Shown here piece by piece: positions 44,328 to 56,468 of a DNA stretch of 64,000 nt. Made by a program: the position numbers and the translations under genes. The notes under the pieces are model-generated. The model did not search any database. It was not told the origin of the DNA and saw only the letters and a list, made by a program, of their open reading frames with translations. The DNA lies in assembly GCA_022315425.1 (NCBI GenBank), contig JAIUPT010000050.1, positions 868,001 through 932,000 of the forward strand. Reading direction: 5' to 3'. This DNA comes from Pseudevernia furfuracea (lineage: Eukaryota > Ascomycota > Lecanoromycetes > Lecanorales > Parmeliaceae). Each line of letters opens with the position of its first letter. The first letter of the stretch is position 1.

Positions 44328-45440
44328 TTAATTGTCACACCGATTTAGTAATATATGCCCAAATAAGTGGAAAGGTCCTTGCATCAGTAGGACTTATTCC
44401 AAAATTATGTTCACCGCCCAGCAGCATCTCTGGAGGCTCTAAACATTGTATCATACCAGTCGGCGCAATAACAGCGAATAGGCCAAATTGCGGTTTTCTC
44501 GACGATCACAGACCTAGTAACGTAGATAGCCGACGTGAGAAGCAAAAAATAAACACCGGCTATGCTCGCGAATAGTATAATGATATAAATTCATTGAATG
44601 ATAAGATGACTTCCAAGGTATAAATTAGGGATTGAGGGACCTGTATGTGCGGGTTGAAAGCCGCTATAATAAAGTAGAGCAAGAGCCGAGTGCGTGCAGG
44701 CGCTAATTAGAAACCTTAAATTGATATCAAATGGTTTTGGCGCAGTCTTCTCCATGGAGTGTCACCGCGCAGGGGTATTGACAGCGACATCGAGGCCTGG
44801 GGGCAACCCAGCATGGCTCCGGACTGAGTTACTGAGTATATCGACGAGGGTGACATGCCTAGAAGGCCTAGGAGTGCCTTGACGTGGAGTGGTAACGGTC
44901 CGAGCATTCGTTTTTGCCATGGTGAAAAATGGAGTCTTGGCGCTTTTCTGGAATGGCCGGATGGCCGGATCGCATGCTGATTTGAGTGCGCTAGACGAAT
45001 GCAGTCTAGGACCAGTGACTTCGTAAACGCCTGTGTTGTCCATGCCTGCAGCAGCCTGTCCTGGGAGTACCACTGTAGATTTGCCCTGTGCCTCCCAGAT
45101 TTTTACCACCAAAACTCCATGTAGAATCGAAGAAATCCATCGCATGCATGTATGTTGTACCTATTCGATTCTAGTGGATTTTCCACGTTATCTATACCTA
45201 TGCTAGCTTAGTATGAAGCGGCACCTTATCGATTAAAGTGGAGTACGGTTAGAGACGGCACCAGACGGCTTTCTTCAACTGATTGACTTTCTTTCATCCA
45301 TCATCACTCTCTTAGAAAGATAAGGGCGAACAGCTTGCGAAAATGGGAAGCATTTTCCTCAAATTCTCGTGAGTTTCCTGTCAATCCCATCATCATTCGG
45401 CCTTGATTTCTGTTGCTTCTCTATCCTCACTCTTACCAAC
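44328..45440. other. Intergenic region
   Basis: A 127-codon minus ORF (44762-45145) has no recognisable motif and is not called. The right end is the promoter and leader of the proline dehydrogenase gene. Confidence 0.4.
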
Positions 45441-47077
45441 ATGCAAAAATCACAGCACACTCTCCGGCTTCTCCAACATGCCACGAAACCTCCCCACCTC
45501 ATTCTCACCCACTATCGCTCTCTCCACACTGATCAATTGCACCGAACCATCAGCACAACTGCTTCCACAGATCACGACACCTATGCCTCTACTCCTGCCG
45601 TAGCACCGACTCTGCCCACCATATCACAGCCCTCACGACCGTTATCCCTCCTCCCATTGCCCATCCTCCTCCGCTCCTACGCCCTGACAGCTCTTTCCTC
45701 CTACCCGCTACTTTTATCACCCTCCCTTCGTCTTCTCTCATTTGTCGCCCACTCCTCATCCATACTCCTAAGCCCAGACCGCAATCCTCTCCTCCACTAT
45801 CTCCTCAAGAAGACATTCTACGCCCAATTTTGTGCTGGCGAGACGAAAAATGAAGTACAGAAGACGGTGAAGGGGCTTAAGAGTATGGGATACAAAGGCG
45901 TCATTTTAGCATACGGCAAGGAGATCGTGCTTGCGAAGGGGGAGAAGGTCGACATATCCTCAACCCAATCAACAGATCCCACAGCCGAGAAAGATGTGCA
46001 AGATTGGAAAGAAGGCACGTTAAAGACCGTGCGGATGGTTGAAGAAGGCGACATGATTGGCTTGAAATTCTCCGGGGCTGGAAGAGACGCGATGAGGCAA
46101 CTTGCTGCTGAGGTATCACCCAGCGAAGCCATTGAGAAGGCGACAACCGAGATATGTGACCTGGCACAGGCAAGAGGAGTTCGCTTACTTTTTGATGCGG
46201 AGCAAGACGCTGTACAGCGCGGTATCGATGCGTGGACGCTTCACTTCGCGAGACGGTACAACAGGATGACTCTTGGAAAACCGGTCGTATACGGGACATA
46301 CCAGGCTTACTTACGCTCCACGCCGAAAACGCTGGCTCAACATCTTGCTGTTGCCAAGCAAGAAGGTTTCACTTTGGGCGTGAAGCTCGTCAGGGGCGCT
46401 TATATGGGTAGCGATCCTCGAACACTTTTCTGGAGTACAAAGGAGGAAACCGACAAGGCTTACAACGGTGTTACGGAAGCTTTGCTTAAGAAGCGATGGA
46501 ACAGTGTTCTGCAGCCATCGACTGAGGAAGCAAGTCAGTTGATATCGTCAGAAGTGGCCTTCGTGCTAGCAAGTCACAATCATGACTCCGTGCAAAAAGC
46601 TATGGTAATCAGGAGAGAGCAAACCGAAAGCGGTGAAGCGAAGATCGATATGGCCTACGGGCAGCTGATGGGCATGGCAGATGAAGTTAGCTGCGAATTG
46701 GTGATGGCTGCCAAGGCGAGATTGGTGGTGCCATTTGAGAAGACGGAATGTGCGGGACCAAAGGCCTATAAGTGTAAGACACTTTTCTGGGTTATATTTT
46801 CCTGTTCGAGCCTGCTGTTTGAATTGCGAGACATGTTGCAGGATAGAACTGCCCATTTGAGCGCCCCTTTTGCTACTCAGACATGTCTTGTTACTCAAGT
46901 TGTATCTACAAATGGGAATGCTGACTCCCAAATGTGGTAGATCTGGTATGGGGCTCTGTGGGCGAGTGTCTCAAGTATTTGATCAGGCGGGCTGAAGAAA
47001 ATAGGGATGCTGTGGTAAGGGCAAAGGGCACAAGAATGGCGCTAAGAAAAGAGCTTGGGAGGAGGATTTGGGGGTGA
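45441..47077 (+). CDS. put1: Proline dehydrogenase (proline oxidase), mitochondrial
   Basis: Oxidises L-proline to pyrroline-5-carboxylate with FAD, the first step in using proline as nitrogen source, at the inner mitochondrial membrane. Model: join(45441..46773, 46941..47077), 489 aa. The 167-bp intron splits a Tyr codon and restores the conserved C-terminus YLVWGSVGECLKYLIRRAEE. Residues 1-60 are a Ser/Thr/His/Arg-rich presequence for mitochondria. Core motifs of the barrel are RLLFDAEQDAVQRGIDAWTL, VYGTYQAYLRSTPKTLAQHL, GVKLVRGAYMGSDPR, FVLASHNHDSV and YGQLMGMADEVS. The Met at 45441 is chosen because it opens the presequence; the frame is open 72 bp further up. Confidence 0.93.
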
Positions 47078-47471
47078 CACTGTTCACACAAATAAAAATC
47101 GGCAATCAGCACATGGACCAATGCTGTTCACCAGAAATCAAACTTCGCCCTCCCGAGTGTCAAACATGTGGAGGCAACGATAATACAGTGGAGAGGCAAA
47201 CATATTTGAATCTACGGTATAATAACATAAACGCCTAACATCCGGTATTTCACAGAGCGCTTCATTGTGAAGAGTGAGAAACATAACGAACGACCTTGCT
47301 ATAGAATACATCCACCATCCACCTGTCTTTGTCTTTCAATCCACGCACTCCCAACAGGAAACTCTCAGAGCACCATTCATTAAATCCATCTACCTCTACC
47401 CTCATCACAGACTTCCAGCCACAAGACTCACCATCTTCAACAAAAAATTTTATCTTACCACGGAACCCAAG
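47078..47471. other. Intergenic region
   Basis: 3' flank of the proline dehydrogenase gene and leader of the small gene at 47472. The leader is C/A-rich with few G, as in fungal 5' untranslated regions. Confidence 0.4.
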
Positions 47472-47645
47472 ATGTCTTTTCCGAACCTCCTCGTGAAAGG
47501 CGTCAAGCTCGCAGCCAAAGGAACTGGCTTCGTCTCGCTAGTTGCCGTGGCCAATATCGTGCCGATCGCGGTTTACGAACGCTTTTGGAGCCAAAAGGAG
47601 CTTGAGCGGGGGATGAAAGATCAGCAGTGCCGTCCTGGATCTTGA
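47472..47645 (+). CDS. Small single-span membrane protein, unknown
   Basis: 57 aa: a basic amphipathic start (MSFPNLLVKGVKLAAKGTGF), one membrane helix (SLVAVANIVPIAVYERF) and a charged tail. The start has a good context (AAGATGT) after a long A/C-rich leader. The shape suits a small mitochondrial or ER membrane subunit, but no family is recognised. A GTAAGG just after the stop may be the donor of an intron in the 3' untranslated region. Confidence 0.45.
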   Translation: MSFPNLLVKGVKLAAKGTGFVSLVAVANIVPIAVYERFWSQKELERGMKDQQCRPGS

Positions 47646-48346
47646 AGGTAAGGTTCCTAATCAACCAATGCTTGAATCCGTATTGTGAATAGGAGCGAAG
47701 GATAGTATTATTGCAAAGGAAAAACTCACCTATGAAGCAGGATCTGCCAGTTCGCTCTTCCTCTATCTTCCTCTTCCGCTCGGCTAAGGTAGGCCTGCAT
47801 GATACATCCCGAGACTACAAAATTCGAGAAATTTTAATAAGTAGTTGTGTTCCGAGTATTATTAAGGCTAACAAGCGACGTACCCGCCGTTAAGAAAGTG
47901 GCCCGCTGGTACGCCTTTTCTTTTTGTATTCCTCCTTGGCCTATTTTGCGAGATAGATGACTAGAGAAACGTTCAATCGAGGCCGTGTTTCCATTTCTTC
48001 CCTATCCTAGCGATGGCTCGCAGCGCCCTAGAACCTCCTCTATTCTGCAACATGGGTAATGTCATTCACAAAAAAAAAAACCTTCAACTTGGACATTTCA
48101 AGTAGTGGGTACCTTAGATAAGGATCGCGGGATGTGACTCAGGGTCCTCAACAACGCGCACAGGAGCACGACGATCGAACACATTAACTGGCCAGAAAAA
48201 AGCAGCTGTCGCATGTCGCAAATGCATATCAAGTGTGTGTGCATGTCTTGCGGTAAATAATACTGCTCGAGATCCGCCCGATTTAGGTATCATTCCCCCA
48301 TCCAGATACACCTCTGCATATTGTAGCAGTCCGGCAATGCACGAAG
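47646..48346. other. Intergenic region
   Basis: No supported gene. Contains an A10 run near 48070. Confidence 0.35.
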
Positions 48347-49681
48347 ATGAGATGCAGAAGAGAAGGCTCTTTCTTGGCTTGTCACTGTTCGGTTTTGTTG
48401 CTCCTGGTGCACGTTGCTAGCTCTTCACCTGCTCCACCGTTGGTATTGCCGTCTTTGGATCTTACTCGACCCGGACGGTCTTTGAATGTATCGAGTACAG
48501 TGAACGTGTACGCAGCCCTGGTTCCCCAGTGGAGACTTGCGCTGACGTACTCTGCGCAGATCGGAAATCTTCCCAATTCCCGAGAGCGAGTTAGCACTCA
48601 GGTTCTGGGCCTTTGGCAATGCGGTAGACCCTGTAAGCTTTCTTTTTCTTTTTTTTTGATTTCATTGACTTCCTTCCCGACACTGCGATCTGAGTTGTAA
48701 GACAATTTGCAGCAGCAAGTTGGTCATCTCGCACCCCTCCACTGCTCGTCAGATACTACCAAAGGATTTGGAGTTGACCCCGAAACCGTAATGCTGACTC
48801 TTAAAATGTGCTAGTGGACATTGCAATCGATTCTCATTGTTTCAAGAGCCTTTCTGCAAGAACAGATCAACTTACACGGCGATGAGGCCCACCCTCTCAA
48901 CGGTGGGCTCGAATATGACTTGGGCGATGATTTGGAGATATTGATCAGGAAGATGCCGGAGGATCCAGACGGACTGGATTGGTCCGAATTGCAGGACGTT
49001 ATTGCAGGACTTTGGGAATATATCGTTAGCGGGATGCGGTATCGCGCGGTGACTTTTGATATCCTTGACATCGAGGACGATTCTCAGATAGGCTGGGGCC
49101 ATATCGTCAAGTGGGACAGAGGTCCGCTTTCAAACAGGACTGCCAAAAGAGGTCTGCAGATCTCCTCTCTGGCGCTGCCCTCTTCCGCAGACTCAATTTC
49201 CGGCCAGCGCAACTCGAGCCTGCCTACCCTCCTTGGGGGGCCTGTCAACTGGCGGGTCAAGGATAGCAACATGAACCTCAGACTCTCTTCCATTGGTAGT
49301 CATCGCGCGCCGGGGCATGCACTGGACCCAGAGGCGGTCAGGAACTTGTTCACAGTCATGATCGAGATTCTTCAGAACGCCATTGCGGCTGACGGGGAGG
49401 ATGCAATGGTGGGCGGTACGAGCTTTCGCTACGGCAGACTGGTCGTGCTAGAAGTCATCAATTCGCCCCATATGCTTACTTGGGGACAATTGGCAACGGT
49501 GGTTTTGGGACTGGTCGATTTCATGGTTGACCACGACCATTTTCATGCGTATTTCTTCACTGTCTTGGTCGGCGATCCGGAGACGGAGATCGGGATTGGT
49601 AAGATTGCGAGAGGACTTGTTCAGCATAACAATGTTACAGTAGCAAGAAGAGATGCTGTAAACGGAGGCGGAGCGGGTTGA
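48347..49681 (+). CDS. Hypothetical secreted protein, exon join unresolved
   Basis: First exon from the Met at 48347: a signal-peptide-like start (residues 1-28, with SVLLLLVHVASSSPAP) and then WRLALTYSAQIGNLPNSRER up to about 48630. The second exon, from about 48812 to 49681, is clearly coding (ALPSSADSISGQRNSSLPTL, GGTSFRYGRLVVLEVINSPH). It begins WTLQSILIVSRAF right after a CTAG acceptor. The obvious donor (GTAAGC at 48630) gives the wrong phase by one base. So either a weak upstream donor is used, there is a further exon, or a one-base error or mutation lies in exon 1. The protein is about 380 residues, with no known catalytic motif and a probable extracellular fate. Confidence 0.6.
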
Positions 49682-50811
49682 GGACGATGCAAAGGCGGCC
49701 TGAGTGAGCTGGGAAGGTTGGGAGACATTGGAAGCTGCACGAATAGGTAGGGCTTCGGCTGGGGATAATCTCTGCTTGCTGTACAAGGGGATTCAACACG
49801 TATCTCAGCAAACAATGGAGGAGTAGTAAGAGAATGTAGCAAAAGTCGTGCATAGAGAGAAGGTCAAGATACCGAGTCCGCAGAGGCAAATTGCCAGATA
49901 GGCTGGCAATCCTGAGTTCCCGTCTTTTCATTGTCGCCTACTTTCAGGGATATCAACCCAAATGATCTGATGTTCGCCGGGGTAATCTCCCCTCTATGCG
50001 TGACTTGTGACTTCTGCTCGAACCTCTTACATGAATTTGTCGCACGGCATGTTCCTCTGCGAACAGGGGGTAATTGGATGTCTTGGCGGTCACGTGCACA
50101 CTCTCGAGCAAAACTTCCATGCAACATTCGCACTACATCGGACGTAGGTACGGAGTACATATCAGCTGCATCCTTCCTCATCCTTCCTTTCGGGCCTGGT
50201 GAATCTGTGCCTATCAAAGGTCTTGGAGCGGTGCGCTTATAGGAAATCCCGTGGGGTTGTCGGCTAAAATTAAAGATGTGGAGATCGACGGCGCCAGCGT
50301 TTGCGGAGGATTGCAAAGCAGCTGGTTTGATTGGGTCGCCAATCGGTCAGTAACAAGCCATCCGTTGCATTTTTGCCTTTTCTCGTCCATCGATGTCGAT
50401 GATCATATTCTGTGTGAAAGTGAAACAATACGATACGGCAGAGAGTACCTAGGTAACCATTGATGAATCGATGATGTCAATCTGCATCCCCAGAGGCGCA
50501 AGGCTAACGGGTGACCCGCGGTTGTGGAGACGAAGGATGGATAGCTTCCCTCGCTCCTTTACCTAGGTAGTTATGGTGGAGCGGATTTTGAGTACATTAA
50601 TCTCCCCCCCCCTCCATATCCTCTTGGCTCTGTCTAGAAACCCTAGATTCCGTGTGGTTTCAGCGCGTGTCTTGTAAATGTTGGAATAAAGGCACAAGAG
50701 CGTTGATGACCCCCAGCGATTATATGCCATTATTTTAATCTCAATTAATCACTTTTATCTGCGTGTCTACGCAGTCATCGCAGCATTCATCTTACCAGCT
50801 TCAAATAAACC
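49682..50811. other. Intergenic region, promoter of sugar transporter
   Basis: A 150-codon minus ORF at 49864-50316 and a 103-codon plus ORF at 49931-50242 overlap, and neither has a motif. The right 300 bp lead into the transporter gene. Confidence 0.4.
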
Positions 50812-52926
50812 ATGGCTGCAGAGCAGAAAGTACTCCAGGGTTCGCCATCGTCCTCAGACAGCCAGATGCCCAAGGAAGCTCGGGAATACCAAGAAGTAAA
50901 ACCCAGCGCCGCCCCGCCTGCCAACGATTCCAAAGATGAAAACTACGAGAACATCAATTATCCTCCGCCGTGGAAGTGGGAGAGATTCTTTATCGGAGGC
51001 TACAATCAGAGTCGGATGCTCAAGTTCAAAAACCCCAAGACCATGTACACGGCTATCAATCTCTTTGCTGGTGTAGCCATCATGTTTTACGGTTATGATC
51101 AGGGTGTAATGTCGCAAGTCAACCTGAATGAAGACTACTGGAATCAGAGTATGGACGCGCCTGTTCTTCAAAGGGCAGACAGCTAACGTCGGACCAGTGG
51201 GTATTAATTCCCCGATGGGCAATTCCAGAAACGTGGCTGCAGAAGGTGGCATCGTCTCTGTTTACTACGGTGGTACCCTCATCGGAGCACTTATTGCTGG
51301 ATCGCTAGCCGATCGCGCCGGACGCATAAAGGCTGTTGTATTTGGGGCTATGTGGGCTCTCCTGGGTGCTGTACTACAGGCTTCGGCCCAGAATATCGCC
51401 TGGATGTGCTGCGCTCGTGTCATTGCTGGGGTTGGCGTCGGTGCTATCGACTGTGTCATTCCCGTCTGGTCTGCAGAAGTCTCTAGCCACTCTGCGAGAG
51501 GCGCTTTCCTGGCTATAGAATTTTTCATGGTGAGACAGCCTCCCTCTACCTCCCTGATCTGGCTGATAAGAGTAAGAACATTGGTGGTCTCGCACTAGCT
51601 TACTGGATTGAATACTTCGCATACCTTAACCACAACAAGGCCATGGCGTGGCGCACACCTCTCGCTCTCCAAATCATCTTCATCATCATTATTGGCATTG
51701 GCATCAACTTCTTTCCGGAATCACCCCGTTGGCTCATGAAGGTCGGTCGCGAAGAAGAAGCGCAAAGTGTCCTCAAAGCTACCCGGGAAGGAGATGTCCA
51801 ATACGAATTGAAGGAGATCAAGAAGGTCGTCAAGTTCGAGCTGGAAACATCCACAGCGAACCACTACTGGGCGATGTTATTCCCAAAGGACAAGTACTCA
51901 AGAGGTCTGCGATGGCGAGTTTTTCTCGCTGTCTGGCTTCAGATCATGCAAGAACTCGTTGGAATCGGCGTCATCACTGTCTATGCGGTTGATCTCTTCG
52001 AGGATGCTGGTTTCGGTGAGGAGCTTAGCAAGCTGTTGGCAGGTTAGTACTCCAATGTTTAATAATCATTGATAAAAACTGGGCAAATTTCAAGAAAAAC
52101 TTATTAGGACGATACGTGTATTTGAAGCGAAGCTTACTTATATAAAAGGTTTTAACAACTTGAGTTATATGTTCTCTGTCATCTTTGCTGTCTATACCTT
52201 GGACAGATTTGGCCGTAGATGTAAGTCATATCATTGCATATTCTCCCCAAGGAAGACGTTGACTTACATGACAAAGCGACAATGGTCTGGGGCTGCGTCG
52301 CCATGGCTCTCATCCTCCTCGTTGCCGGAATCCTGGATAAATTTGCACAGGTCAAAGGCCCCAACCAACGCTCCTACGGCGCCGGAGTTGCGGCTTTCAC
52401 TTTCTTGTACACTGCTACATTTGGAGCAACGTGGTTGACGACACCATGGCTTTACCCAACGGAGATATTTCCTCTTAATGTCCGCGCAAAAGGTGGTGCT
52501 TGGTCCGTTGTGGGCTGGTCCATTGGAAATGGCGTTATCACTATGATCACGCCCTTCCTTTTTCAAGCTATAAGTTACGGTACTCTGCTATTGCTTTTCG
52601 GGCTCAATATCTTCTGCTTGCCATTTGTGATACTCATGTATCCTGAAACTTCGGGCCGCAGTCTGGAGCAGATGGATACTTTCTTTGAGAATGGAGATAG
52701 CTGGAATGTTTTCAAGGCCAGTCGTAATATCAAAGATGCAGAGATCGAGGATTGGCGCTGGACTAAGAAGATGAAAGAGGAGGATTTTGAAGAGTTGGAG
52801 CAGGGAAAGAAGACGAGCACTGCCGGGCGAAGTCCGGAGGAGGACGAGAAGGATGCGAGGCTCAGCTGGAAAAAGAGGCCTGCATACACTTTTAGGCGCA
52901 AGGCTTCGAACGCTGGACTCATGTAG
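50812..52926 (+). CDS. MFS sugar transporter
   Basis: Model: join(50812..51148, 51198..51529, 51577..52042, 52149..52220, 52277..52926), 618 aa. The four introns (49, 47, 106 and 56 bp) have GT-AG ends and consistent phases, and the first carries a GCTAAC branch site. Motifs of the sugar porter family: MFYGYDQGVMSQVNLN (helix 1), GSLADRAGRIK (loop 2-3), ESPRWLMKVGREEEA (after helix 6), LDRFGRR (loop 8-9), PTEIFPLNVRAKG and PETSGRSLEQMD (after helix 12). Twelve membrane helices are expected. The long hydrophilic N-terminus (about 70 residues) and acidic then basic C-terminus are cytosolic. Substrate within sugars or polyols cannot be told from sequence. Confidence 0.93.
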
Positions 52927-53379
52927 ATGTGAGGGTTCAGAGTTTATGGAAGCTTGGATGGGGGCTATTTTGGAGGATGGGTATTTGAGTTGTATTTGAG
53001 AGCGCTTGTTGCTTTGGTTAGGTACATTACAGTAGGGACTGATTGAAAGCTTGCGGAAGAAAGAGAAATCCGTTTACCTACTCTTGTGTATAGCACTTGA
53101 CGCAGACACAGACGTTCCGAGTCCGAGGTCCGTGTAAATTGGGTTTGATTGTCTCTTGCGCAACCTGCTTTGAGCTCTCCTTTAAATGTGGTTAATTTCC
53201 CGCAGGAAGGATCCTTTAAAACCTCAGCCTCCCAGTTGTCCGCCAGGGCTAGCTACCAGGCCTGACACTGTTCATCATGAGATTTGCAGGATACTGTAGC
53301 CCGCTTCAGAGCAGGGTAGCTGCATAGTTATGTCACTAACGCCGATTGCTAAAGACTTCCAACTGGTGCAACAGCAACA
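52927..53379. other. Intergenic region
   Basis: 3' flank of the transporter and promoter of the DUF7514 gene. Nothing coding is supported. Confidence 0.4.
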
Positions 53380-54810
53380 ATGGCGAGCACTACGGTAGCT
53401 GCACAAGAATATTGGGGCTACTTGATCAAACCGGACAAGTCTCCGACACCTGTATTCGAGCAACTGTTGCTAGGTGTCGCAAACTACATCGTCAGTGCTT
53501 GTTGCTTTATCCTGTGAATAAAGACTAATCATGACCGATTCTTGCAGAACAGGCACATTGCGCCATGGGACATCCAGACTCTTACCCCTGCCAAGCTCGC
53601 AGCCTTCTACCGTCTCGTCGGCGGTGATTACGATCCTCTCTTCCTCGACACCTCGCAAGCCTCTCTCTCTTTCATCTACCAGTCCCTCGGCTGCTACCAT
53701 ACCCTACAACCCGAAAAAGATCCCTATACCCCACCCACAATACCAGCTTTGACACCTGCAGGCTTCGTACGATGGCAGACGGTCCAGCTGCTGCTGGAGC
53801 CAGAAGAGCATGTGCCCTTCTTGCAAGAGGCGGTGAAGCGCTTCGATCTCACGAACCCGGCTGATGGCGCGCCGTTTCCCAGTATTTTGCCTAAGGAGAG
53901 CCTGCCGTGTCAGCCTGATATGGATATGGTGGAGTGGCATGAGAATGTCGCTGAGAAGCTCATGTTGGAAGCGCAAGCGTCCGCGGCGAGGGCTATGCCC
54001 TCGAGACCGAATCTGGCGTTAAGTGATATCGATTTGGAAAGCTCGAGGGATAATTCGTCGGTGGACTCGCATTCGGTTGTCGATGCCGCGCATGGAGCTG
54101 GATATTTCAACCATCCTCGTGCCAGCAAACACGGCCCACCTTTCGTCCAGGTCCCATACAGAGTACGCCCACCACCACAGTATCCCAATCAAGAGCCTTG
54201 GTCTCCTGAACGCCGCCGTAGCAGTCTACCTGACGATAGAGCCTACCCATCTTCGTGGCCTCGTGATGAGCCTACGCCTACAAACTACGCTCCTCCACCA
54301 CCAAAGAGCCATTCTCACCATCATCTTCCACATCACCAGCACCAGCACCAGCACCCCGTCCGTCCACGCCACGCCAGAGTCCCAAGCGACATCTCCATCA
54401 CAAGTTCTGACACGTCGGACACATCAAGCATCACCACCAGCTCTGCCTCCCTGAGTCCAGTACGCTACCACGCCCAGTTCCACTCTCCCTCAGGCCCATC
54501 TGGCCCTCGCCGCCATTCTACAAGCGTTCCTCCACAGCGTCATGCACAAGGCTACTCGCCAAATCAAAGGGAGCCTTCCAGCCCCTCGCCCTCGAAAGCA
54601 AAGAACGTGCGATGGCAGGACATGGACGATGTGTTCGATGCGCCAAGACACAACATCCCAAGGAACCGTAGTATGGATTTGAGAGGTAGGGGGGATCCAA
54701 GAAATGAGTACAGCGTGGAGGATCAGAGGAGAGGAGCGAGGTCGGTAGGGCCAATAGGGGTTGGTGGGAGGAGGTATGCTCCGAGTGGGAGTGCGATGAA
54801 CTGGAGATGA
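53380..54810 (+). CDS. DUF7514-type protein with disordered tail
   Basis: Model: join(53380..53490, 53548..54810), 457 aa. The 57-bp intron (GTCAGT to GCAG) is in phase 0. The N-terminal 160 residues are the conserved domain: EYWGYLIKPDKSPTPVFEQL across the junction to NRHIAPWDIQTLTPAKLAAF, YRLVGGDYDPLFLDTSQASL and GFVRWQTVQLLLEPEEHVPF. The rest is low-complexity: a His/Gln run near residues 255-275 encoded by CACCAG-type repeats, Ser-rich stretches, and a basic tail with KNVRWQDMDDVFD. The fold is all-helical in appearance. The function of this fungal family is not known. No signal peptide or membrane segment. Confidence 0.85.
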
Positions 54811-55403
54811 GTGGACTCATGTCTACTAGGGAGGCGTTAATAGGATTTTCTTTGATGGGATATACCCTTTTGTGATTAATGGATACAGTTTAATTATCGG
54901 CTGGTAGGAGGACTTGATGGGCGAGCGAGCATTTGATAACATTCAACATAGCAAGGTGCTGGTGCACTTCTTCCATTTCTTTATTTATTCTACGAGAATA
55001 TCGAGAGGAGGACCAGTGCAAATAATTCAGCTCATTCAAGTAGGTACGATATGGTGATAGTAGTGTAACGATGCTTTCGGTAATGCTCTGCGTTTCTCAT
55101 CCCAAAAGGGTGCAGAATCTCGAAAAGGCAATTCTTGGATCCACTCCTCGTCGTCATCTTCTTAAACCATCGCCCCCTGTTATTTTTAATCATCCCTCCC
55201 ATCCCAATTCATTATTTACAAGTAACTATCCAAGTCTACCTTACTCTTTCTTTTTTCTTTTTCCTCTAGCTCATTGCCGCTCTCTATCTTCTTAGGGTCT
55301 ATCTCACCCGCTGCAATAGATAGACTCATACGGATAGATCCTTCCACTCCTAATTACCCCACGAGCATCAAACCTCTCCAAACCAACCCCTCGGAACCCC
55401 GCA
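54811..55403. other. Intergenic region
   Basis: AT-rich 3' flank on the left and a C/T-rich leader of the next gene on the right (TTTCTTTTTTC tracts around 55245-55262). Confidence 0.4.
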
Positions 55404-56468
55404 ATGGCAACATCAAATCCCGAGTCGGCCGTAGACACCATCTCGGAATACAAGGTGGGAAAACGACCCCTCCCCTACTGGCTCCTCAACGTCCCCGAAT
55501 CCCAATGGCCGTCCGAATGCCCAGCATTCCTCACCGACATCTCGCCCCGGAACCTCGAAATCATCAACTTCCCTGAGCCCGAGTTCCAGCGCTTGACGTG
55601 GCCGGAGGTGCAGGCGACGATCAAAGCGAACCGCATCGACGATTTCCGTCGCGCTCCGTTGGACCATCGGAATTACCTCTGCTATATGGCGCGGTTGAAG
55701 AAGGAGCATGGTTCCGTGATGGACTATGTGCAGAATCAGCGTCTGAAGTGGACGGATTTCGATGCTAAAGGCTCGGCGTTTGAAGACCCGGGTTGGTGGT
55801 TCTTTTCTCTCTTTTTTTCCAAAAAAAAGGGGGGGCTGGTTACGTGTAGGGCTTTTTTTCTGACTAGAGGTTGTGGGGACGGTGGTAGGTGACATCAAAA
55901 TCATCTATAATGACTGGCCCTACGGGATCGACAAGAGTATCGTCCATCTTTGCGTTTGGACAAAGTTTCCGCTCGATGTGGACGAGAAGGATCCCGTACG
56001 TATCTTTCTGATGGATTATCTTTTCTGTTTGGTGTTGGAGTTGAGTCGCAAGACATGTTTGAGGAGCCAGAGGACCTTTTTGCCCCGCGAGCCCTGTCTT
56101 GCAACTCCCCTTTCCTGCCTCAAATAAGCAATGCTGACTCCAGACTCTGCGTAGAATGGGGATTTGACGCCGGAAATGAGGAAGAAGATTGATAAGTATG
56201 TGCAGACGACCTTTGAGTCGAGAGTGCCGGCTGAGAATGTGAGCCACTCTTCCTGACATCGTTTCATTCTCTTACTTGTGAGGGTTTGGGTTTACTGACA
56301 GCTGGTAAGATCATATGGTTTAAGAATTGGGCGAAGCTGAAATCCATACATTCCATGGAGCATTTTCACGTCATGATGAAGGACCCGGATATTGAGTTCA
56401 TAAAAGAGATCACGAAGGGGGATAGCCCAGCCTGCTCACAGCTTTCCGAGGATACGATTTTAGGATAG
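55404..56468 (+). CDS. DUF3605 protein (N-acetylglucosamine-induced protein 1 family)
   Basis: Model: join(55404..55791, 55889..55995, 56155..56238, 56310..56468), 245 aa; introns of 97, 159 and 71 bp with consistent phases. The conserved DUF3605 core is rebuilt across the junctions: GDIKIIYNDWPYGIDKSIVH, LCVWTKFPLDVDEKDP, LTPEMRKKIDKYVQTTFESR, then IIWFKNWAKLKSIHSMEHFH. The N-terminal part has YWLLNVPESQWPSECPAFL. Members are known as GlcNAc-induced protein 1 in fungi; the molecular role is undefined. No signal peptide. The first intron has a weak donor (GTTGGT) and long T and A runs, and is the least certain. Confidence 0.88.

Noticed and set aside
49864..50316. 150-codon minus-strand ORF
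   Set aside because: Overlaps a 103-codon plus ORF, has no domain and lies in a likely promoter region.
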